13,772 nt of DNA, taken from a bacterium UBP3_UBA3054 (lineage in GTDB: Bacteria > Auribacterota > UBA3054). Location: contig DFCM01000121.1 in the NCBI GenBank assembly GCA_002366995.1, positions 1 to 13,772 of the forward strand, read 5' to 3'. Made by a program: the position numbers and the translations under genes. Under the pieces are notes generated by a model. The model worked only from the letters and a program-made list of their open reading frames with translations, had not been told where the DNA came from and ran no database searches. Shown here in pieces: positions 1 through 7,881 of this stretch; position 1 is the stretch's first letter, and every line of letters starts with the position of its first letter.

Positions 1-159
1 ATGTTCGCGGCCGTGATGCTGGGAATGCGCTTTATTACTTTCGGAAGCCTGATAAAACTGCCGCTTCTCGGCCTTTTGGGAGCGGTCGTTTACTTTGTCC
101 TCGCGATCGCCGCGAAGAAGTTTTCCCTGAAAGCGCTGTTAGAGGAACTGGTCGGCTAA
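1..159 (+). CDS. C-terminal end of an integral membrane protein, possibly MurJ/MviN-like flippase (partial)
   Basis: The frame is open from the first base to a TAA stop, so this is probably the tail of a gene that begins before the window. The ATG at base 1 looks coincidental. The 52 visible residues hold a hydrophobic membrane segment (about residues 20-38, LPLLGLLGAVVYFVLAIAA), then a short basic and amphipathic tail ending in EELVG. A last transmembrane helix followed by a short charged tail is how MurJ lipid II flippases and related polysaccharide exporters end, but a 52-residue tail cannot settle the family. The stop overlaps the stop of the convergent cysteine desulfurase gene by 4 bases, so no terminator separates them. 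Confidence 0.5.
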   Translation: MFAAVMLGMRFITFGSLIKLPLLGLLGAVVYFVLAIAAKKFSLKALLEELVG

Positions 160-1316
160 TTCTCGTGCCAGAAAGGAGACATCTTGCGGATCCTTTCTAT
201 CACTTTCGGCATTTCCGAGATAACATAGTCAATTTCCGCTTCGGTGGTGTAGCGGCTTAAGCTGAAGCGCACGGCGGAATGGGCGAGTTTGGCCGGCAGA
301 CCCTGCGCCAGGAGAACGTGCGAAGGCTCCAATGATTCGCTCGAGCAGGCGGAGCCTGTGGAAGCGCAGATGCCCTTGTCGCTCATGGAAAGCAGAATGG
401 CTTCGCCCTCTATGAACTCGAAGGAAATGTTCGTCGTGTTGGGAGTGCGTTTTTCCCTGTCGCCGTTCAGGTAAGAGTAGGGGATGGCAAGCAGGCCCGC
501 TTCCAGTTTGTCCCTGAGCCTTCTGATCTCGGTCTGTTCGTATTCCAAAGCTTCGCCGGCCATCTCGCAGGCTTTGCCGAGCGCCGCGATGGAGGCGACG
601 TTCTCCGTGCCGGCTCTGCGGCCGCGCTCCTGGTGTCCTCCCGCCAGGAAGGGACGGAAGGGAGTTCCTCTCTTCAGGTAAAGCGCGCCGACGCCTTTGG
701 GCGCATGGATCTTGTGGCCCGATATCCCGAGCATGTCCACGTTGAGTTTCTGGACGTTGATTCCAATTTTGCCGGCGGCCTGCACAGCGTCCGTGTGCAT
801 CAAAGCGCCGTGTTTGTGGGCGATCTCGGTCAGCTCTTCTATCGGCATTATGCAGCCGGTCTCGTTGTTGGCGTACATTACGGAAACGAGCGCGGTCTTT
901 TCGCTTATGACATTTTCAAGCGACGAGGTTTCCACCAGGCCGCTCTTGTTGACGGGCAGGACCTTGACGGCGTATCCCATCCTTTCCAGATGCTTTCTAA
1001 GGTTGAAAACGGCGGGGTGTTCCACGTCGGATATGATGACTTCGTTTCTTTCGGTGCCAAGCGCTTGCAGGGAGCCCAAAATGGCGGTGCTGTCGGATTC
1101 CGAGCCGCAGCTCGTGAAGATGATCTCATCGTCGTAGGCGGCGCCCAAAAATTCCGCCACCTGACGCCTGGCTTTCTCAACGGCCTTGATAGGCCTTCTC
1201 GCGAACTCGTACATGCTGGAGGGATTGCCGTACTCCTCCTTAAGATATGGGAGCATGACTTCCAGCACTTCTTTCGCCACGCCGGTGGTGGCGTTGTTGT
1301 CAAGGTATACGAACAT
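156..1316 (-). CDS. nifS: Cysteine desulfurase, NifS/IscS family
   Basis: This is a PLP enzyme that takes sulfur from L-cysteine, giving alanine and an enzyme persulfide, and passes it to a scaffold for Fe-S cluster assembly in the cytoplasm. At 386 residues it is full length for the family. Visible landmarks are the N-terminal YLDNNATT, His100 in DVEHP, Asp176 and Gln179 in HTDAVQA, the PLP lysine Lys202 in SGHKIHAPKG, RRAGTENV at 234-240, and the active-site Cys324 in STGSACSS on the long loop of class I enzymes. Its ATG overlaps the upstream nifU stop as TAATG, which suggests translational coupling. The pairing with a NifU-type scaffold makes nifS the better name than iscS. No nitrogenase gene is visible, so the role is probably general Fe-S biogenesis. 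Confidence 0.95.
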   Translation of the reverse strand: MFVYLDNNATTGVAKEVLEVMLPYLKEEYGNPSSMYEFARRPIKAVEKARRQVAEFLGAAYDDEIIFTSCGSESDSTAILGSLQALGTERNEVIISDVEHPAVFNLRKHLERMGYAVKVLPVNKSGLVETSSLENVISEKTALVSVMYANNETGCIMPIEELTEIAHKHGALMHTDAVQAAGKIGINVQKLNVDMLGISGHKIHAPKGVGALYLKRGTPFRPFLAGGHQERGRRAGTENVASIAALGKACEMAGEALEYEQTEIRRLRDKLEAGLLAIPYSYLNGDREKRTPNTTNISFEFIEGEAILLSMSDKGICASTGSACSSESLEPSHVLLAQGLPAKLAHSAVRFSLSRYTTEAEIDYVISEMPKVIERIRKMSPFWHEN

Positions 1317-1903
1317 TAGATTTGGCAGCAGGGGTGGCTGTTCACGCGGTCTATTATTTCTTTGATCTCTTCTTTGCAGCTTCCGCAGGCGCCGCCGGCC
1401 TTGGTGTAGGCGGTCACCTCTTCCACTGTCGTGAGATGGTTTTCCCTTACGACTTTCTCGATCAGCTTATCGGTTACGGCGAAGCATTTGCAGACGAGCT
1501 TTCCTTCCAGCTCTTCCTTTTCCTCTGGCTTTATGCCGCGGTAGTCGTTGACGGCCGCCTCCAGGGCTTCGCTGCCCATGACCGAGCAGTGGAACTTGGC
1601 CTGCGGCAGTCCGCCCAGAGCCTCGACGATGTCCTTGTTGGTGATCTTCAGCGCTTCGTCTATTTTTTTGCCGATGACCATTTCGGTCAGGATGCTGGCG
1701 CTCGCGATGGCGGAGGCGCAGCCGAAAGTTTTGAAGGTCGCTTTCTCGATGACTTCGGTCTTCGGGTCTATTTTCAGATAGAGATACATGACGTCTCCGC
1801 AGGCCATCGAACCGACTTTGCCGATCCCGTTGGCATCCTCGAGCTCACCCATGTTGCGGGGGTTGCGGAAATAATCCATCACTTTGTCACTGTAGTCCCA
1901 CAT
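1316..1903 (-). CDS. nifU: NifU-like Fe-S scaffold, IscU-type domain plus [2Fe-2S] BFD-like domain
   Basis: This is the scaffold on which NifS-derived sulfur and iron are assembled into clusters. Residues 1 to about 125 form an IscU-like domain with the three scaffold cysteines Cys35 (ACGD), Cys62 (FGCAS) and Cys106 (FHCSVMG), plus Asp37. Residues of about 134-186 form a BFD-like [2Fe-2S] domain with Cys138, Cys140, Cys173 and Cys176 in a CxC...CxxC pattern. Classical NifU has a third, C-terminal Nfu domain and is near 300 residues. This 195-residue protein ends after the BFD domain with a CCQI tail, so it is a two-domain form. A Shine-Dalgarno-like AGGAAG precedes the ATG. The gene lies 15 bases after the lipoprotein gene and overlaps nifS by one base. 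Confidence 0.93.
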   Translation of the reverse strand: MWDYSDKVMDYFRNPRNMGELEDANGIGKVGSMACGDVMYLYLKIDPKTEVIEKATFKTFGCASAIASASILTEMVIGKKIDEALKITNKDIVEALGGLPQAKFHCSVMGSEALEAAVNDYRGIKPEEKEELEGKLVCKCFAVTDKLIEKVVRENHLTTVEEVTAYTKAGGACGSCKEEIKEIIDRVNSHPCCQI

Positions 1904-1918
1904 TTTTCTTCCTGTCTT

Positions 1919-2566
1919 TTATTGATTTATTAATTCCTTGCTCAAATTGATCTTAAGCAGTCTGTCCCTGGCGCCGGAGAGCCTTTCCATAAAGGCGTTG
2001 TAAACGTGGTTGGGCACCGAACGCTTGGGGAAGATGGTCGCTTCCACGCCCCAGTCCACGGGCTCCTGGGTAAAGAGATCCTGGTAGATCGGCTCGAGAT
2101 TGGAGCGCGTTATAGGATAAGCGTCCCTCTGGCAGCTGAAGCTCCAGAAAAGATGGTTCTGATAGTTGTCCTTTTTGTCCGCGTTGTAGAGGAAAAGTGA
2201 GATGTCTATCCTCTCGTAGAGCATCGACTCCGTGTAGTCGAGGCCGACAAGGAAAGTGTAGTCTATCAGCGAAGTGTCCTCCCTCAGCTCCTCCTTGGTC
2301 ACCAGAACGTATCCGTGGTCGGTGAGGTATTTCGTGGTAAGGCCCTGTATGAGTTCGGCGATTCCCTGGTCCTCAGCCTCTTTCAAGGGAAGGAAGCAGA
2401 AGCCCACGTAGTTGCTCGGGTTGATGTTCAGGCTTTCCTCAACCGCGAAATTGTTGTACTCATGGCTGAAGAAATACGTGTGGCCGGTCGAGGGGTGCGT
2501 GTAGACGCAGCCTGTGAAGACGACCAGCATCAAGCTGGCAAACAGCAAGAGTCTCAGTTTATGCAT
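1919..2566 (-). CDS. Small predicted outer-membrane or periplasmic lipoprotein, unknown function
   Basis: The 215-residue protein starts with a lipoprotein signal peptide: basic MHKLR, a hydrophobic core, then a VFTGC lipobox that would lipidate Cys20. The mature part is soluble in character and rich in aromatic and acidic residues, with no motif I recognise. It contains a stretch beginning near residue 50 (INPSNYVGFCFLPLKEAE) and a predicted mixed alpha/beta body. The start codon lies 3 bases after the recJ stop, and nifU follows 15 bases downstream, so it sits inside the recJ-nifU-nifS operon. That position does not explain its job, since its neighbours act in the cytoplasm. The call as a lipoprotein is firm; function is unknown. 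Confidence 0.85.
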   Translation of the reverse strand: MHKLRLLLFASLMLVVFTGCVYTHPSTGHTYFFSHEYNNFAVEESLNINPSNYVGFCFLPLKEAEDQGIAELIQGLTTKYLTDHGYVLVTKEELREDTSLIDYTFLVGLDYTESMLYERIDISLFLYNADKKDNYQNHLFWSFSCQRDAYPITRSNLEPIYQDLFTQEPVDWGVEATIFPKRSVPNHVYNAFMERLSGARDRLLKINLSKELINQ

Positions 2567-2569
2567 TTG

Positions 2570-4423
2570 TTAGTTTGCCTCCTCGCACGGTCTTATGTCG
2601 ACCAGCTGAAGTTCTATGGAATTAGCGTTGCGGTAATCGTTCATGTAAGGGAAGACGACCATGTCGAACTTGGGAAGGGACTCAAGTTCATACAGCCTTT
2701 CCTTCCAGTTGTAGGCGAAGACTTCGCGGTAGACGCCGTTCTGGACCACCATGAATTTCAAGTGCTTGCCCTTTATCACCTGCGGCTCGTCCGCGAGATA
2801 GACGCCCTTGACCGCGAACATAGGCTCGGGATTGCCGGCGCCGTACGGTTCGCAGTTGCCTATCAGTCCGATTAGCTCCTCGTCAAGATCTTCCAAAGTT
2901 ACGAGCGCGTCGACTTCAAGGCTGGTCTTCTGGGCCTCGTTTTCCCTCGCTTCCTTCGCGAGCCTGTCAAGTTCTGTCCTGAGCGCGTCGATCTTGTCCC
3001 TGCTGACGGAAAGCCCGGCCGCGATCCTGTGTCCGCCGTAGTTTTCCAATAGGTCGCCGCAGCGCCTCAATGCGTCGAACATGTGGAAGGAACCGCAGCT
3101 GCGGCAGCTTCCTTTGCCCGTGTCGCCCTGCATGGCGATTATGACGGCGGGGATGCCGTAGCGCTCGACCATTCTCGAGGCCACGATGCCGATGACGCCG
3201 GGGTTCCAGTTTTCGCCGGCCACCACGATGACGTTCGGGCCGTCCGGCATGATGGAGGGAAGTCCTCCCGGTATCTTCGGAAGTCCAGCGAATTCGGACG
3301 GCAGCGTTTTCTCGAAAGCGGCCTGGGCCTTGCGGAAAGTTTCCTTTTCGATGCGCTGGCGCTCCTTGTTCGCGTCCTCGAGTTCGTTGACGAGAACTTC
3401 GCCCATGACGGCGTCCTTGGTCAGCATCAGCTCGACGGCGGTGGAGGCGTCCGTCACGCGGCCCGGAGCGTTGAGCCTCGGAGCCAGGGAGAAGGTCACG
3501 TCCTTGACGTCGCAGTCGTAAGCGCGCGTTTTTTCAATGAGCTTTCTCAGGCCCGGCCTCGTCGTGTTCTTCAAGGCCGCAAGCCCGTATTTGACAAAGA
3601 TCCTGTTCTGCCCGTAAAGGGGCACAACGTCCGCTATCGTTCCGAGCGCGACCAGATCGAGGTATTCCTGGAGCCTGATGCTGGCGGCTTTCTTGAGCTT
3701 CTTCTGCCCGGCTTTCTTGACGATGCACCAGCAGAGCATGAAAGCGACGCCGACGCCGGCCAGGTCGAAGTATCCCGCCTCGCTTGACTCGCCGGAGCAG
3801 TTTTCGATCTTGGGATTGATGATCGAGAAGGCGTTCGGAAGGACGAAAGACTTCAAGCCGCTGGCTGTGAAAAGATCGGCCGATGGATCGAACTTCGGCT
3901 CGTGGTGGTCGGTTATGATAACGTCCACGCCGCGCTTTTTGAGAAGTTCGACTTCCTCCATGGCGTTGATGCCGCAGTCCACGGTTATCACGACGCGCAC
4001 CCCTCTGTCGGCCATTTCGCCGATGCGTTTGGAGGAGAGTCCGTAGCCGTCCGTCAGGCGGTTCGGGATAAAATAATCCACGTCTCCGCCAAGATTGCGG
4101 ATAACTTCTGTTACCAAGGCAGTGGAGGTGACGCCGTCCACATCGTAGTCGCCGTAAACAACGATCTTTTCGCCGTTCTTTATGGCGCTAAGCACACGCT
4201 CCGCCGCGTTGCAGAGAGCTTGCTCTTCCGTTTTGTGCTGCGGTAAGTCGGAGAGAGCGCAATGGAGAAAATCCTCCACGGCGGAAACTTCGTACAAACC
4301 GCGGTTGCACATAACTTTAGCAAACGCGACAGGATATACTTCCGAGAGATGTTTAGTTATTATTGAATCGGTGTCTTTGATTTCCCATGCCGTCCCTGGT
4401 TGGATCTTGGGCAGCTTACGCAA
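2570..4423 (-). CDS. recJ: Single-stranded-DNA-specific exonuclease RecJ
   Basis: RecJ degrades single-stranded DNA 5' to 3' in recombinational repair, mismatch repair and replication-fork processing. The 617-residue protein has the DHH phosphoesterase core with motif I at 88-97 (VVYGDYDVDG, metal-binding aspartates 92, 94 and 96), motif II near 148-151 (VDCG) and the name-giving motif III TDHHE at 171-175. A DLAGVGVAF stretch, ALGTIADVVPL, and a DHHA1 region with RLNAPGR follow. The C-terminal part resembles the OB-fold of RecJ. The start is TTG: a GAAGG Shine-Dalgarno sits 6 bases upstream, the frame is closed by a TGA 18 bases further up, and no in-frame ATG exists. It is the first gene of the operon that includes nifU and nifS. 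Confidence 0.96.
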   Translation of the reverse strand: MRKLPKIQPGTAWEIKDTDSIITKHLSEVYPVAFAKVMCNRGLYEVSAVEDFLHCALSDLPQHKTEEQALCNAAERVLSAIKNGEKIVVYGDYDVDGVTSTALVTEVIRNLGGDVDYFIPNRLTDGYGLSSKRIGEMADRGVRVVITVDCGINAMEEVELLKKRGVDVIITDHHEPKFDPSADLFTASGLKSFVLPNAFSIINPKIENCSGESSEAGYFDLAGVGVAFMLCWCIVKKAGQKKLKKAASIRLQEYLDLVALGTIADVVPLYGQNRIFVKYGLAALKNTTRPGLRKLIEKTRAYDCDVKDVTFSLAPRLNAPGRVTDASTAVELMLTKDAVMGEVLVNELEDANKERQRIEKETFRKAQAAFEKTLPSEFAGLPKIPGGLPSIMPDGPNVIVVAGENWNPGVIGIVASRMVERYGIPAVIIAMQGDTGKGSCRSCGSFHMFDALRRCGDLLENYGGHRIAAGLSVSRDKIDALRTELDRLAKEARENEAQKTSLEVDALVTLEDLDEELIGLIGNCEPYGAGNPEPMFAVKGVYLADEPQVIKGKHLKFMVVQNGVYREVFAYNWKERLYELESLPKFDMVVFPYMNDYRNANSIELQLVDIRPCEEAN

Positions 4424-4455
4424 TTTTTTCCTTCTTGTTACTCATTATTTCTTTC

Positions 4456-4484
4456 TTGATTTGTCTCTAAATTTATTATACCAT
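4456..4484 (+). promoter_or_regulatory. Possible serC promoter (weak)
   Basis: TTGATT at 4456-4461 and TACCAT at 4479-4484 are separated by 17 bases. The -35 matches the consensus at 4 of 6 positions (TTGAnn) and the -10 also at 4 of 6. If used, transcription would begin near 4491, which is the serC ATG itself, giving a leaderless mRNA. Other -10 frames in the same AT-rich stretch (such as TATTAT at 4474) are possible but have poor spacing. Confidence 0.35.
4475..4483 (-). promoter_or_regulatory. Extended -10 promoter for the recJ operon
   Basis: Read on the minus strand this is TGGTATAAT, a perfect TATAAT -10 box with the upstream TGn extension. No good -35 box lies 16-18 bases upstream, which is usual for extended -10 promoters. 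Transcription would begin near 4468 and leave a leader of about 45 bases before the recJ TTG. It overlaps the possible serC -10 box on the other strand, so the two divergent genes may compete for polymerase. Confidence 0.7.
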
Positions 4485-4490
4485 AAAGGT

Positions 4491-5570
4491 ATGAAAGTAA
4501 AAGGGGAGATATATAACTTCTGCGCCGGGCCGGCCGTTCTTCCCTCCGAAGTCATGGAAAAGGTCCAGCGCGAACTCAGGGATCTCGACGGCTCGGGAAT
4601 GTCCATCCTCGAGATCAGCCACCGCTCGGCGGCTTTCAAGGAGATCCTTTTCGAAGCCAAAGCCCGTCTGAAAGCCCTTTTGTCCGTCCCAGACGACTAT
4701 TCGATCCTTTTTTTGCAGGGCGGCGCCAGTCTGCAGTTTCCCATGGTGCCCATGAATTTCGGAAAAGGCGCCTACTGTATAACCGGCCGCTGGGCGACAA
4801 AAGCCTATGAGGCCGCCAAACTCCAGGGCAGGGGAGAGGCTTTCGCGGGCAGCGCCGACAGAAATTTCGAATACATCCCGAAAATAGACAAGGGAGACAT
4901 TCCCAAAGACGCGAAGTTTCTGCACATCTGCGACAACAACACTCTGTACGGCACGAAATTCTTCGCGCCTCCGGAAACGGATCTGCCCCTGGTCTCCGAC
5001 ATGTCCTCCTGCATCCTGTCCTGCCCCTTTCCTGTGGAAAAATACAGCCTTATCTACGCCGGCGCCCAGAAGAACATCGGGCCGGCCGGGCTCTGCGTTG
5101 TCATCATAAAGAATTCTTTCCTTGACTCCGCGGAGGACGAAGGGCTTCCTCTGATGCTGCGCTACAAGACTTACGCCGAGCACGATTCCATGTACAATAC
5201 TCCGCCGACTTTTTCCGTCTATGTGGCAAACCTTGTCTTCGCCTGGCTTGAAAAGCAGGGCGGCCTGAAAGTCATGGAAGAGATCAACAGGGAAAAGGCG
5301 AAGCTTCTGTACGAGTGCATCGGCAATTCCGCCCTTTACCTGAACAAAGTCTCCCCGAGGGACCGCTCCATCATGAACGTGCCTTTCCGCTTGAGAAGAA
5401 GGGAACTGGAGCCGGTCTTTTTGGAAGAAGCCGAGAAGGCGGGACTCATGAATCTGAAGGGGCATTGGTCCATCGGCGGCATCAGAGCCAGCATTTACAA
5501 CGCCATGCCAAAGGAAGGCGTTTTAGCCTTGATAAACTTCATGCAACAATTCGAGAGAGAAAACCTATGA
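4491..5570 (+). CDS. serC: Phosphoserine aminotransferase SerC
   Basis: SerC is a PLP enzyme that converts 3-phosphohydroxypyruvate plus glutamate to phosphoserine in serine synthesis, and can act similarly in pyridoxal phosphate synthesis. The ATG at 4491 gives 359 residues, the normal length. It begins MKVKGEIYNFCAGPAVLP, matching the family's YNFSAGPA start. Other marks are SHRS at 43-46, FLQGGAS at 74-80, TGRWATKA at 98-105, DMSS at 170-173, and the PLP lysine Lys194 in AGAQKNIGPAG. An upstream extension in the same frame is open back into recJ, but it has no homology-like content and would overlap recJ. AAAGGT directly abuts the ATG, too close for a normal Shine-Dalgarno, so translation may be leaderless. 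The stop overlaps the next start (ATGA). Confidence 0.95.
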   Translation: MKVKGEIYNFCAGPAVLPSEVMEKVQRELRDLDGSGMSILEISHRSAAFKEILFEAKARLKALLSVPDDYSILFLQGGASLQFPMVPMNFGKGAYCITGRWATKAYEAAKLQGRGEAFAGSADRNFEYIPKIDKGDIPKDAKFLHICDNNTLYGTKFFAPPETDLPLVSDMSSCILSCPFPVEKYSLIYAGAQKNIGPAGLCVVIIKNSFLDSAEDEGLPLMLRYKTYAEHDSMYNTPPTFSVYVANLVFAWLEKQGGLKVMEEINREKAKLLYECIGNSALYLNKVSPRDRSIMNVPFRLRRRELEPVFLEEAEKAGLMNLKGHWSIGGIRASIYNAMPKEGVLALINFMQQFERENL

Positions 5571-6334
5571 AAAAGATCCCGGTCGCGCTCCAGTTGTATT
5601 CCGTAAGAGAAGATTGCCAAAAAGATTTCCCCGCCGTGCTTAAAAAAGTCAAGGAGATGGGTTACGACGGCGTGGAATTGGCCGGTTTCAACGGCTTGAA
5701 CATTTCGGAACTCAACGCCATAACAAAGGATCTTGACCTCAGGATATACTCCGCGCATGTTGATCGCTCCGAACTCGCGAAGGATCCTTTGAGGAGCGCC
5801 GAGCTCTACGAAGCCCTGGGCTGCGATTTCGTAGCCTATCCCTGGTGCGGAACGGATGAGCTCGCGGGCGGAGCTAAGTACCCCGACTTCATCGAGTCGA
5901 CCAAAAAGATCTCGCGCTCACTCAAGGTCCGCGGCATCGAGCTCCTCTACCACAACCATCATCACGAGCTCTCGCTCCACGAGGGCCAGACTTTGCTCGA
6001 CAACATTCTCTTCGACCTCGGCGATTTCATCAGGCTCGAACTGGACGTCTGCTGGTGCAAAGTCGGAGGCTTTGATCCCTGCCAGTTCCTGCGCGACCGC
6101 AAGGGCAAGATCCCCGTCGTCCATTTCAAGGATTTCACCGGAAGCAGGGAAGAGGGGAATTTCGCTTTCGCGCCGCTGGGCCAGGGCTGCCTGGACATCG
6201 CCGAGCTTGTCGTCGCTTCCAACGAATGCGGCTCCGAACTGATCGTCGTCGAACATGACGAACCGCCTGTCGGCATGACCTCGCTTGAGTGCGCCAAAGC
6301 CAGCATAGACTACCTTAGGGAACTTCAGAAATGA
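5567..6334 (+). CDS. Xylose-isomerase-like TIM-barrel protein (sugar phosphate isomerase/epimerase family), cytosolic
   Basis: This 255-residue protein belongs to the AP-endonuclease-2/xylose-isomerase-like TIM-barrel family. The family includes sugar epimerases, inosose dehydratases and enzymes of keto-sugar metabolism; the substrate cannot be told from sequence. Landmarks are ALQLYSVRED at 7-16, GVELAGF at 35-41, SAHV at 62-65, LLYHNHHHE at 126-134, LELDVCWC at 157-164, VHFKDF at 185-190 and VVEHDEP at 227-233. Glu134, Asp160, His186 and Glu229 are the likely metal ligands. It has no signal peptide. Its start overlaps the serC stop and its stop overlaps the next start, both as ATGA. A lipoprotein paralogue is encoded at 9062, and the two share most of these motifs nearly word for word. 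Confidence 0.88.
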   Translation: MKKIPVALQLYSVREDCQKDFPAVLKKVKEMGYDGVELAGFNGLNISELNAITKDLDLRIYSAHVDRSELAKDPLRSAELYEALGCDFVAYPWCGTDELAGGAKYPDFIESTKKISRSLKVRGIELLYHNHHHELSLHEGQTLLDNILFDLGDFIRLELDVCWCKVGGFDPCQFLRDRKGKIPVVHFKDFTGSREEGNFAFAPLGQGCLDIAELVVASNECGSELIVVEHDEPPVGMTSLECAKASIDYLRELQK

Positions 6335-7881
6335 TCGGTCTCTACAGCGATTTCAAAAATGTTCTTAAAAGGCACCTTTGGGGTTTGCCTTTGACCTCGC
6401 TTTTCTCACTGGCATTGAGTTCCATCCTGCCGATTTTGCGCTGGCCGTGCCACGTGGCGTTTTTCCAGACTCTGAAAAAAGCCGAGAACAGCGACAAACC
6501 CTTTCCGGACTTTTTTTTCAATGTCCTTTTGAAGCATATACTGTTCTTCGCTGCGGCGGTCTTTCTGGTCTTCCCGCTCCTTTACCTTCTGATCATTCTT
6601 TCCGCCTTGCTTTTGTGCTTTACGGAATTGCTGGCCAATCTGATCTTTCTGATTATCGTCATAGGCGCGTGCTACGTTTTCGTTTTCTTTCTGCTGCATC
6701 CGCTTTCCTTTTACCTTGCCTACGCCTGGGAAAACAGGGAGGAAGGTTTCGTTTACGACATTAAGCTTTTGAAAGCCTATCTTTCTCACTGGTTCGGCAG
6801 GCCGGGCGAGCATCTGCTTTTCACTATCAAGTGTTTTCTCGTTTATTTTGCGGCCGTCTTTCTGGTCATTTTCGCGGTCTTCTTTTTCTGCGTGATAGGC
6901 TCGCTGCTTAATTTCGCCTTTCCTATGGTTCTCAAGATCCTGACGGCCGTCGTTTTGGCGCTGACTACCTTGGCTTTCATAGTCTTTTCCTTCCTCTACA
7001 TCGCGCCGTTCATAGCCTTTGTGACGTTGAAACTGTACGAACCTCTGGCACCCAAGCCTGGAGAGGAAAAGAGAAAAGAGACCGAAGCCGGTGTTCCGCT
7101 TCTTGAAAGCGGCAAGGCCTTCTTTTGGAAGATGACAGTCTCCTACGACGGCACGAAATTCTGCGGCTGGCAGTTTCAGCTGGGCGCCAGGACGGTCCAG
7201 GGAGAACTTACGGAGGCTTTGAGAAGGCTTTTGCTTGAGGACGTCGTGCTTACGGCCTCGAGCCGGACCGACTCCGGCGTCCATTCTCTCGGCCAGACCG
7301 TCTGCTTCAAGACGACGAAAGATCTCCCAGCCGAGAAACTTTTGAAAGGCGTGAACAGCTTCGTGCCCGACGACATTTCCGTTACGAAAGTGGAAAGCGT
7401 CGACGAATCCTTCCATCCGACCTTCAACGCCTTCGGCAAGCATTACCAATACCGCGTCTACACCGCGGAGAGCGACGACGTAATGACGAGGAAGTATCAC
7501 TACTGGATCAGGCGCGCTTTCGATGTTGACGCTATGCGCAAAGCGGCCGCGGTGATGGTGGGGGAAAGGGAGTTCAAGGGCCTGCAGGTCAAATCGGGCA
7601 AACCGAACGAAGCTACGCTGCGCCTCATTACCGCCGTCGACGTTGCCGCGTCCGAAAACGAGATAACAATCGACATCTTCGGAAAGGGCTTCATGTACAA
7701 GCAGGTCCGTTCCATGGTGGGCCTCCTTTTGGCGGTCGGCGAAGGCAGGGTCAAGGTCGAGGAAGTGGACGCTCTCTGCTCCGGAACGGCCGAATGCCGC
7801 AAGAGTTCCGTCGCTCCGCCCCAGGGGCTGACGCTCGTCAAAGTCTATTATTCCCAGGAAGAGTTTGATGCGAGGTCGTAA
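6331..7881 (+). CDS. truA: Multi-pass membrane domain fused to tRNA pseudouridine synthase TruA
   Basis: This is one uninterrupted 516-codon frame. Residues 1 to about 235 form an unrecognised membrane domain with long hydrophobic stretches near 70-96, 100-131, 163-194 and 200-233, roughly four to six helices. A charged linker follows (about 238-260, including GEEKRKE). Residues 268-516 are a full-length TruA, which makes pseudouridine at positions 38-40 of tRNA anticodon arms: MTVSYDGTKFCGWQ, the catalytic Asp314 in SSRTDSGVHSLGQ, then a conserved KGFMYKQVRSMVG stretch near the C-terminus. The motif around Asp314 is SSRTDSGVHS where many TruAs have GxGRTDAGVHA. TruA could in principle start alone at the ATG at 7132, but GGAAG directly abuts that codon and leaves no spacing. 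The neighbours overlap at both ends. Confidence 0.88.
   Translation: MIGLYSDFKNVLKRHLWGLPLTSLFSLALSSILPILRWPCHVAFFQTLKKAENSDKPFPDFFFNVLLKHILFFAAAVFLVFPLLYLLIILSALLLCFTELLANLIFLIIVIGACYVFVFFLLHPLSFYLAYAWENREEGFVYDIKLLKAYLSHWFGRPGEHLLFTIKCFLVYFAAVFLVIFAVFFFCVIGSLLNFAFPMVLKILTAVVLALTTLAFIVFSFLYIAPFIAFVTLKLYEPLAPKPGEEKRKETEAGVPLLESGKAFFWKMTVSYDGTKFCGWQFQLGARTVQGELTEALRRLLLEDVVLTASSRTDSGVHSLGQTVCFKTTKDLPAEKLLKGVNSFVPDDISVTKVESVDESFHPTFNAFGKHYQYRVYTAESDDVMTRKYHYWIRRAFDVDAMRKAAAVMVGEREFKGLQVKSGKPNEATLRLITAVDVAASENEITIDIFGKGFMYKQVRSMVGLLLAVGEGRVKVEEVDALCSGTAECRKSSVAPPQGLTLVKVYYSQEEFDARS

Noticed and set aside
633..1319. Long plus-strand open frame opposite nifS.
   Set aside because: It lies entirely antisense to a well-supported enzyme, has no family features, and arises from GC-rich codon use on the other strand.
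4416..4445. Nine-codon minus-strand ORF (MSNKKEKIA) overlapping the recJ TTG start.
   Set aside because: It has only a weak ribosome-binding site and its frame gives no RecJ-like residues. The TTG has its own well-spaced GAAGG, so I kept TTG and treat the small ORF as chance.
4476..5465. Long minus-strand open frame opposite serC.
   Set aside because: It is antisense to SerC, which carries complete family motifs, and has no recognisable features itself.
7132..7881. truA as a separate gene starting at the internal ATG.
   Set aside because: The frame is continuous with the membrane domain and the purines abut the ATG without spacing. I kept the fusion and recorded the alternative.
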